Under the pieces are notes generated by a model, which saw nothing but the letters and a program-made list of their open reading frames with translations, was not told the origin of the DNA and did no database searches. Positions 14,400 to 19,810 of a DNA stretch of 19,810 nt are shown piece by piece. Made by a program: the position numbers and the translations under genes. The DNA comes from CBDUQP01 sp965369385 (lineage in GTDB: Bacteria > Planctomycetota > Phycisphaerae > SM23-33), in assembly GCA_965369385.1 (NCBI GenBank), contig CBDUQP010000055.1:1-19810 (forward strand). Reading direction: 5' to 3'. The first letter of the stretch is position 1. The number at the start of each line of letters is the position of its first letter.

Positions 14400-15536
14400 A
14401 TGAGCAACGCTGCTGAAGAAAACAATACTGCGAATGTTCGGGCACACTTGGCGCTTTCGCTTGCTGATGGCGTGGGGGCTATCATTTTCAGGCGTCTGGT
14501 GGAAGTGTTCGGCGATGCTCAATCGGTTCTGGATGCGGGCCCCGGGCAGTGGAGAGGGGTCGAAGGCGTAGGTGCCAAGAAAGCAAAGGCGCTGGCAGAT
14601 GTGACCGAAGAGACGATTGACACCGAGATTGCCCTTGCCGATGAGAGGGGCGTTCAGATTTTGTGTTTGAACGATCCGGACTATCCTGAGGCGCTCAAGA
14701 CCATTTACGATCCTCCTCCCGTTCTATATGTATGGGGGCAACTGAAGGATACGGATTCACTGGCGGCCGGGATTGTTGGCTCACGCAGATGCACGCACTA
14801 TGGGCTGGAGCAGGCCGACAGGTTTGCCCAGTTGCTCGCACGGGCGGGGTTCACAGTTGTTTCGGGCGGAGCAAGAGGGATCGATACCTCAGCGCATCGC
14901 GCAGCCATGATGGCTGGCGGCCGGACCATCGCGGTAATGGGCTGCGGGTTGTGCCACTTTTATCCGCCGGAAAACGCCAAGATCTTCGAGCAGATAGTGG
15001 CTGAGAATCGCGGCGCGCTCGTATCCGAAATTCCGATGGCGCACGGCGTCCAGAGCAGGAACTTTCCCAAGCGAAATCGCATCATAAGCGGATTGTCGCT
15101 GGGTGTACTCATTGTGGAAGCCGCCCAGCGTAGTGGATCACTTATCACCGCAAGCCAGGCTGCCGAGCAGGGAAGGCAGGTGTTCGCTATTCCCGGGCGA
15201 GTGGATTCGGCGTTCAGCCAGGGCGCTAATGAGCTGATTCGCGACGGAGCTATCCTCGTGCAGAATCTGGATGACATTCTTGAGCATCTGGGCACTGTGG
15301 GAGAGAAGATGGCTGAGGATATGCCGGCCGAGCACGCCCGCCCGCTGCCGGATAACCTTGATGAGACCGAATCGGCGATAGTCGGCATTCTGGCTTCGGG
15401 GGCGATGAATCTGGACGACATTATCCGTGAAACGGAGTTGGACTGCGGCAGGGCGGCTGCCTCACTGACGATGCTTTCGATCAAAGGCGTAGTATCGCAA
15501 CAGCCGGGAAATATATTCAGCCTGAAACGCCGGTGA
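14400..15536 (+). CDS. dprA: DNA processing protein DprA (Smf)
   Basis: The 378-residue protein is a typical DprA, the cytoplasmic factor that binds incoming single-stranded DNA and loads RecA during natural transformation. An N-terminal helix-hairpin-helix/SAM-like region covers about 15-75. The Rossmann-like DprA core spans about 95-290, with VGSRRCTHYG (126-135), SGGARGIDTSAHRAAM (155-170), MGCGLCHFYPPEN (180-192), FPKRNRIISGL (222-232) and SGSLITASQAAEQGR (245-259). The winged-helix C-terminal domain is at about 318-378 (ESAIVGILASGAMNLDDII). It starts 5 bp after the DUF4954-type gene; the ribosome binding site is weak (GAAAG), which suggests translational coupling. Presence of dprA alone does not prove competence, as it is very widespread. 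Confidence 0.97.
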   Translation: MSNAAEENNTANVRAHLALSLADGVGAIIFRRLVEVFGDAQSVLDAGPGQWRGVEGVGAKKAKALADVTEETIDTEIALADERGVQILCLNDPDYPEALKTIYDPPPVLYVWGQLKDTDSLAAGIVGSRRCTHYGLEQADRFAQLLARAGFTVVSGGARGIDTSAHRAAMMAGGRTIAVMGCGLCHFYPPENAKIFEQIVAENRGALVSEIPMAHGVQSRNFPKRNRIISGLSLGVLIVEAAQRSGSLITASQAAEQGRQVFAIPGRVDSAFSQGANELIRDGAILVQNLDDILEHLGTVGEKMAEDMPAEHARPLPDNLDETESAIVGILASGAMNLDDIIRETELDCGRAAASLTMLSIKGVVSQQPGNIFSLKRR

Positions 15537-15833
15537 GGCAGAATCGGTGTGTTTTGGGAGGGCGATTCACATTGTAAGTGCAACGGGTTGGGGTATGGGC
15601 AAGGCGCAGTTATATATTAACATACTGACCGGTGGTGCGGATTTGTCCGAAGTTGACTTTGCCCTGCCGCATGGCAGCGGGGACATGTATAAGAAGTGGC
15701 TTGTCACGACGACTTGTGACGACGAAGCCGCAAGCCGCAGGCGAAGCCGGAATCGCACATACGTGCCTGCCCGCCGGAAGGAGGGTCCACTTTCGCGTTG
15801 ACAGGAGTGATTGATCTTTGGGGCTGTTTTTCC
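15537..15833. other. Non-coding gap with a repeat-hairpin, no supported gene
   Basis: A frame at 15547-15801 can encode 84 residues, but its second half is Arg/Ser-rich read-through of the repeats, and it has no ribosome binding site or recognisable domain, so I do not call it. The stretch holds a tandem duplication and stem around 15698-15729 and the repeated AAGCCG units that follow. Confidence 0.6.
15698..15729. repeat. Tandem 13-bp duplication forming a hairpin
   Basis: CTTGTCACGACGA (15700-15712) is followed at once by CTTGTGACGACGA (15713-15725), one base different. The change makes GTCAC (15703-15707) pair with GTGAC (15716-15720), and GGCTT (15698-15702) pair with AAGCC (15725-15729) around a bulge. 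AAGCCG then recurs three times up to about 15750. Confidence 0.75.
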
Positions 15834-15863
15834 TTGACTTTATTGTGTTTGGGATGCTAGACT
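15834..15863 (+). promoter_or_regulatory. Promoter of the LacI-pseudopilin-glycoside hydrolase unit
   Basis: TTGACT (15834-15839), an 18-bp spacer and TAGACT (15858-15863) form a sigma70-like promoter. The -10 is preceded by TGC, giving an extended -10. The predicted transcript start, near 15870, falls at the edge of the first operator dyad. Confidence 0.65.
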
Positions 15864-15870
15864 ATGTGAA

Positions 15871-15886
15871 ATGAATTCGGATTCAT
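15871..15886. promoter_or_regulatory. Putative LacI-type operator 1
   Basis: ATGAATTCGGATTCAT has perfect 6-bp arms (ATGAAT and ATTCAT) around TCGG, the size and symmetry of a LacI-family site. It begins at the predicted transcript start, where binding would block RNA polymerase. The flanking A and T extend it to 18 bp. Confidence 0.65.
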
Positions 15887-15902
15887 TCATTGATTTGGGC
15901 TG

Positions 15903-15918
15903 ATGAATTCGGATTCAT
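15903..15918. promoter_or_regulatory. Putative LacI-type operator 2
   Basis: This is an exact second copy of the 16-bp dyad, 32 bp downstream of the first. That is three turns of B-DNA, so both lie on the same face of the helix. It is well placed for cooperative autorepression by the LacI regulator encoded downstream. Confidence 0.65.
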
Positions 15919-16148
15919 GGACGTAAGTTGTTTAAAAGTGGCGATAACAGTATTGGGCAGCAGTTGTTGCAATACGCCGGAAGTCGCCGGGATTTGCCCG
16001 AGCTTTTCCGAATTCGCCGCATGGCCGCAAGATTGCATGACTGCAAGATCGCACGGCTGGGAAGATGCCGGATCGGGCAACGCCAGAGATCGAAGTACTG
16101 GATGCTATCGAGATTTCGAGCCACAGACATATATAGAGATATTAAAAG
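15919..16148 (+). other. Long untranslated leader of the LacI gene
   Basis: About 230 bp lie between the second operator and the start codon. Frames running through it (for example 15928-16161) lack family features, and I treat them as non-coding. It contains an imperfect repeat, GCAAGATTGCA then GCAAGATCGCA, around 16027-16053, and ends with an AT-rich stretch (TATATAGAGATATTAAAAG) before the ATG. Confidence 0.5.
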
Positions 16149-17237
16149 ATGCCGATTGTGAAACTTGATAAGAGCAGGCTTACTTACCGTGACGTGGCCA
16201 GGATCGCCGGTGTCGCGCCGGCTACGGTTTCCCGCGTTTTGAACAAATCTACCAAGGTTGCACCGGGCACGCGTGACAGGGTGCTGGCTGCGATCAAGGA
16301 CACCGGATACAAGCCGATGTTCGCGGCCAGGATGCTCGCACGCCAGCGCCACGAGACCATCGGGCTGATCTTCGAGAAGGAACACGTCAAGACGTACTAC
16401 GGTGCCGGGCTCATCGAGGGACTCGCCGAGGCTCTCACTGAGAAGGGCCTCCACCTGGCGCTGAACATGATTTCGTGGGATGGTACTCCGGGCGATCTCG
16501 GTCGGCTGCCCATCCTGGAAACGCGTAGCGTGGATGGACTGGTTCTGGATGTTGCTCAGCTGGGTGAGGGAATAGCCGAGATCGTGGCAGAGTCGGGGCT
16601 CCCTGCGGTGTTCGTGAATCCGACCGAGCCCATGGAGCACAATGCCATCGTGCCCGATGACCTCGGCGCATCGCGGATGGCAACGGAATACCTGATTGGC
16701 AAGGGCCATACGAAGATCGGATACATGCCATGTTACAGGCAGGAGACGCATCACAGTCAGCGAGACCGGATGAAGGGGTATGTTGAGACGATGACCGCCG
16801 CTGGGCTTGAGCCGATGCCACGTTGGGATTGTCCTCCGAAACGGATACTCGGCCCGCGAACAGACTATCACGAACGTTTGGATTTGTATCGCATCGAGTA
16901 TGGAGCGACGGCGATTGTAGCCTACAGCATGATCGAAGCGATTCCACTTGCGTTTGCGTGCAGCCAGTTGGGCTTGAGTATTCCCGGCGACGTGGAACTC
17001 GTAGGCTGTGATTACGATCCGTCCATCCAGATAGTGCCTGTGCAGATTCCATGTGTGTATCTGGATCGCGCCAAGATGGGGCGGATCGCGATAGAAATGC
17101 TCCTTCGCTGCATCGAGAATCCGAAGGAGGATATCCCATCGTATGCATACCGGGGAGAGTTCTTTGTCGAACCTCGCGATTGGTATCGAGACGGAACTGT
17201 CGGCGGCGAGCTCATCAGCGAGTTGGAGAAATCATGA
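16149..17237 (+). CDS. LacI-family transcriptional regulator
   Basis: The 362-residue protein has an N-terminal HTH (LTYRDVARIAGVAPATVSRVLN, residues 11-32), the hinge (YKPMFAARMLARQRHETIG, 54-72) and a periplasmic-binding-protein-like ligand domain from about 72 to the end (IGLIFEKEHVKTYYGAGLIEGL, VDGLVLDVAQ, GASRMATEYLIGKGHTKIGYM). Such proteins bind a sugar or sugar derivative and release a palindromic operator. Two identical 16-bp dyads at its own promoter are the likely targets, so autoregulation is inferred. The TGA overlaps the next gene's ATG in ATGA, showing that regulator and pseudopilin share a message. The pairing of a LacI regulator with a pseudopilin and a glycoside hydrolase is a recurring arrangement in planctomycetes. 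The ribosome binding site is weak (AAAAG). Confidence 0.95.
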   Translation: MPIVKLDKSRLTYRDVARIAGVAPATVSRVLNKSTKVAPGTRDRVLAAIKDTGYKPMFAARMLARQRHETIGLIFEKEHVKTYYGAGLIEGLAEALTEKGLHLALNMISWDGTPGDLGRLPILETRSVDGLVLDVAQLGEGIAEIVAESGLPAVFVNPTEPMEHNAIVPDDLGASRMATEYLIGKGHTKIGYMPCYRQETHHSQRDRMKGYVETMTAAGLEPMPRWDCPPKRILGPRTDYHERLDLYRIEYGATAIVAYSMIEAIPLAFACSQLGLSIPGDVELVGCDYDPSIQIVPVQIPCVYLDRAKMGRIAIEMLLRCIENPKEDIPSYAYRGEFFVEPRDWYRDGTVGGELISELEKS

Positions 17238-18034
17238 AATCGAAAGCGTTTACACTAATTGAGCTACTCGTGGTGATCGCGATTATCGCGATATTGGCCA
17301 GCTTGCTGCTGCCTGCGTTAGCTACTGCGCAGGAGGTTGCGAGGATCGCCGCGTGTTTGAGTAATCAGCGCGCAATCGGGGTCGGCATTCACCAGTATGC
17401 CACCGCGAATGATGGCTTCATCGTGCCTGCGGCCGCCAATGACACGGGAATTCTCAGCACTGCGCAGCCACTCTGGTACGACAGGTTGAATGAAGGTGAG
17501 TACATATCTGTGGGGCCGAATGCGGGGCCGATGATCGCTACGGCCGACGTTCCTGAGACTGGTCACGTTCTGCACTGCCCGTCGGATGAGAGGGATATGC
17601 ATTTTGCATCTTACAGCGCCAATCGCTTTGCCATGGGATTGGACATGGGTGCCTCTATGGGGGGATACTATGGCACTCACTGGAAGGTTCGGCGGCTTTC
17701 AGAGATAGTTTTTTCCCCGAGCGACGTGATTATGATTGGCGATCGAGGTAACATAAGCGAGCCAATCGGCTCATGGAACTCACCGTGGGGTGCGAGCGTG
17801 TTCTGGTGGTCTGGGTATAGCGGGTCTGGGGTGGGCTTCGATTGGAGCCGTCACGGCCGGAATTTCAAGATATCCGCCACCGGGGTAACGGGCGGCAAGG
17901 GATGTCTGGTTATGGTCGATGGACACGCCGAAGCGATCTCGTGTGATTTTTCGCCCTACGTCGCCTTGACGGATATTGCCTACGGTCCGCCGGCGTCAGT
18001 TTCGCTTCGCATGGACGCACTCATCTACCCATAA
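17234..18034 (+). CDS. Type II secretion/prepilin-like pseudopilin, DUF1559 type
   Basis: The 266-residue protein starts with a class III prepilin leader: MKSKA, then the cleavage and methylation segment FTLIELLVVIAIIAILASLLL, with Glu at mature position 5. The hydrophobic helix anchors it in the inner membrane before assembly. The globular part has the SNQRAIGVGIHQYATAND segment and a C-terminal GCLVMVDGHAEAI, matching the H-x9-DG signature of DUF1559 pseudopilins that are massively expanded in planctomycetes; the His-to-DG spacing here is longer than usual. The ATG overlaps the LacI stop, and GGAG lies 5 nt before it, so it is translationally coupled. The frame open further upstream to 17051 is antisense-free shadow of the LacI gene. 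Its precise role, pseudopilus or surface structure, is unknown. Confidence 0.95.
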   Translation: MKSKAFTLIELLVVIAIIAILASLLLPALATAQEVARIAACLSNQRAIGVGIHQYATANDGFIVPAAANDTGILSTAQPLWYDRLNEGEYISVGPNAGPMIATADVPETGHVLHCPSDERDMHFASYSANRFAMGLDMGASMGGYYGTHWKVRRLSEIVFSPSDVIMIGDRGNISEPIGSWNSPWGASVFWWSGYSGSGVGFDWSRHGRNFKISATGVTGGKGCLVMVDGHAEAISCDFSPYVALTDIAYGPPASVSLRMDALIYP

Positions 18035-18175
18035 CAGCTTCCAACTTGCCGGTTAATTGCCGGTGGCGAGCGAATTTCAAAAGACTTCCAGAGTCTTTCC
18101 AATACTTTCCAGCCCAAAGGCGCCATTGCCGTAATCGCGGCCGCCAGTTTCCACACAATCAAGAGGGAATCCACG

Positions 18176-19810
18176 ATGCAGCAGAAGCAGGAGTTCATGA
18201 TGAAACGCAGCGGATTTATTATTGGTATGGTTATTATGATACTCGCGGCTGGGTGCCAGGGTGCGCTGCCGTCGCCTGATGAGTATGTCAGGATTAAGGA
18301 CGGTCATCTTTCGTATAAGGGCACGCGGATTCGCATTTGGGCTTCGCAGGGGACTCTGACAGCCAAGGACTACAAGCACATCGATGCGGAAGTGGATCGC
18401 TTTGTTGCTCTCGGTTTCAATGGCTTCCGCACGCCGGGGTGGTGGCGCATTGACGCGGACAAGTGGGACTCATACAAGAAGGGCGACATGTCTGCTGCGG
18501 ACCGGAACGATTACATGCTGGCCGCCTTGCATAAACGCGGTGTTCGCGTGTGGAACGATATTCTCAACTCCGCCCAGGATGTCAAGCCGAAGCACGTTGA
18601 TCTCGTTAATGACCCCGCCACTCGCAAGGCATGGCTTGACGCGCTCAGCAAGCACAAACGCAATTATCTCTGGCAGATATGGGACAAGCGATGCGAAGCC
18701 GCGTACATCAAGCAGATAACGCGGCTGCTCAATCACGTCAACAAGCACACGGGGCTGCGTTATGCGGATGATCCGATGTTCTTCTGCTGGGAGATTACGA
18801 ACGAGCAGTGGTGGCTCCAGCGGATATGGGCGTATGGGAACCACCTGAGCATGCCGGAGTTCTTCCAGAAGGAACTCTACATGCAGTGGAACGAGTGGCT
18901 GGCGAAGAAGTACAAGACGGACGATGCCCTCAGGCGTGCGTGGATGGGCAGCGTGCTTGAAGGCGAGTCGCTCGGCAAGAAGACAATCATGATGATGCCG
19001 CTTGCCAAGGCGGTCGGCGTCACGCAGGCCCAGGTGCTTGGTCTGAAGCTCAAAGCGCCGACGGGCATCAAGTATGGCCCGCGAGATTTCTCACGCAAGC
19101 GCGGCGCAGACGTGATGGAATTCCTCATGGATTTGCTGCTCAAGCACAAGCAGCGCGTCTACAAGGCCATGCGTGCGGTCGGCAAGCCTGGCATTGGCAT
19201 CTCGGTAGTGCCGATTGTGTTTGACACTGGTTATAGCGGGGCGCCGCAGAACGCGTACGTTAATTCCTTCGGCGACGCCATTGCCGTGGGAGCGTACATT
19301 TCGCAGATGTGCCTGGACCCGCAGCAGCCGAATTACCCGTTCAAGTCCAGCCTGCGCGAGCCGCCGCGGCTGGCGTATGATTCACCGTGGCTCGAGCCGC
19401 AGAGCTACGTCGGCAAGCCGATATTCGTCTACGAGACCCAGGTTATCAAGCCGGCCAAGTACAGGGCGGAGTATCCGTATATGCTGGTGGCGTTGGCGTC
19501 CATACAGGATTGGGACGTTATCGACTTCCACTACTACGGCCATCCTGACGCCGATTTATTCACCAGTCCCACACCGTTCAGAAAGCAGCTTCGGCCGAAC
19601 AATCTGTACTCGTGTCAGGGTCTGCAATTCAAGTATGACGAAGTGCAATTGTCGGCGATGAAGATAGCGGGCGAGATGTTCAAGAGTTTTGCGTTGTCGC
19701 CGCCGAAGAATCCGACAGAGATCACGCTGACTCGGGACATGCTGTACGATCTGAAGAATGTTGAATGGGGCGATATGAACCGCATGCTGGCTCCGACGGC
19801 GTGGCGATAT
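18176..19810 (+). CDS. Lipoprotein glycoside hydrolase of clan GH-A (GH5-like), 3' end missing
   Basis: An open frame runs 545 codons to the window edge without a stop. The N-terminus has a hydrophobic stretch ending ILAAGC27QG, a lipoprotein-type signal, so the protein is probably anchored at the cell surface or in the periplasm. ATG 18176 has AGAGGG 8 nt upstream; ATG 18200, with AGGAG 6 nt upstream, is an equally good start and gives a neater signal peptide (MKRSGFIIGM). The barrel shows FVALGFNGFRTPGWW (76-90), the acid/base motif CWEITNEQWW with E210, and a probable nucleophile E420 in GKPIFVYETQ. The two glutamates on barrel strands 4 and 7 are the hallmark of clan GH-A. A cellulase, mannanase or similar endo-beta-glycosidase is likely; the substrate is not readable. 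It is 141 bp from the pseudopilin and is probably controlled by the upstream LacI regulator. Confidence 0.85.
   Translation, partial: MQQKQEFMMKRSGFIIGMVIMILAAGCQGALPSPDEYVRIKDGHLSYKGTRIRIWASQGTLTAKDYKHIDAEVDRFVALGFNGFRTPGWWRIDADKWDSYKKGDMSAADRNDYMLAALHKRGVRVWNDILNSAQDVKPKHVDLVNDPATRKAWLDALSKHKRNYLWQIWDKRCEAAYIKQITRLLNHVNKHTGLRYADDPMFFCWEITNEQWWLQRIWAYGNHLSMPEFFQKELYMQWNEWLAKKYKTDDALRRAWMGSVLEGESLGKKTIMMMPLAKAVGVTQAQVLGLKLKAPTGIKYGPRDFSRKRGADVMEFLMDLLLKHKQRVYKAMRAVGKPGIGISVVPIVFDTGYSGAPQNAYVNSFGDAIAVGAYISQMCLDPQQPNYPFKSSLREPPRLAYDSPWLEPQSYVGKPIFVYETQVIKPAKYRAEYPYMLVALASIQDWDVIDFHYYGHPDADLFTSPTPFRKQLRPNNLYSCQGLQFKYDEVQLSAMKIAGEMFKSFALSPPKNPTEITLTRDMLYDLKNVEWGDMNRMLAPTAWRY

Noticed and set aside
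15547..15801. 84-codon frame after dprA
   Set aside because: No ribosome binding site, no recognisable domain, and the second half is translated repeat sequence.
15915..16871. 318-codon minus-strand frame opposite the LacI leader and gene
   Set aside because: Antisense shadow; the LacI protein is unmistakable on the other strand.

Overview
The window looks like a piece of a planctomycete chromosome, most likely the anaerobic, polysaccharide-degrading Phycisphaerae type. This is inferred from gene content only: a DUF1559-type prepilin pseudopilin, several Gfo/Idh/MocA oxidoreductases, a LacI regulator in an operon with a pseudopilin, a clan GH-A glycoside hydrolase lipoprotein, a large DUF4954-type protein, and short palindromic repeats in the gaps. 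There are no rRNA, tRNA, CRISPR, integrase or transposase genes that I can recognise.

Layout. Bases 1-172 hold the 3' end of an amidohydrolase. It converges on a small two-helix membrane protein (215-760, minus). A short MerR-type regulator (839-1129) is followed by a hybrid-looking sensor: a membrane histidine kinase (1206-2807) whose periplasmic domain carries a CxxCH haem c attachment motif. A repeat-rich gap (2807-2957) separates this from a small sugar-metabolism cluster: a GH109-like Gfo/Idh/MocA protein (2984-4249, minus), a divergent AraC regulator (4466-5380), and a second, classical Gfo/Idh/MocA dehydrogenase (5535-6569) ended by a strong hairpin. An orphan protein with an N-terminal zinc ribbon and a PIN-like acidic-residue pattern follows (6904-8082).

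The centre holds a two-gene type II topoisomerase unit on the minus strand: ParE/GyrB-like (10151-11956) upstream of ParC/GyrA-like (8116-10011). The gap between them carries a perfect 18-bp palindrome and a perfect 19-bp tandem duplication. A good sigma70-like promoter lies just upstream of parE. Both subunits have unusual residues at positions that correspond to quinolone-contact or resistance sites in E. coli gyrase. Divergent from parE is a DUF4954-type left-handed beta-helix protein, with dprA 5 bp downstream.

After a 612-bp gap comes a carbohydrate-response unit: a promoter, two identical 16-bp dyads 32 bp apart, a LacI regulator, a pseudopilin overlapping it by ATGA, and a secreted glycoside hydrolase that runs off the right edge. 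The most notable signals are the twin LacI-type operators, the haem c sensor kinase, the zinc-ribbon/PIN-like orphan, and the altered drug-pocket residues of the topoisomerase. I did not find a clear multi-gene system of an undescribed kind.
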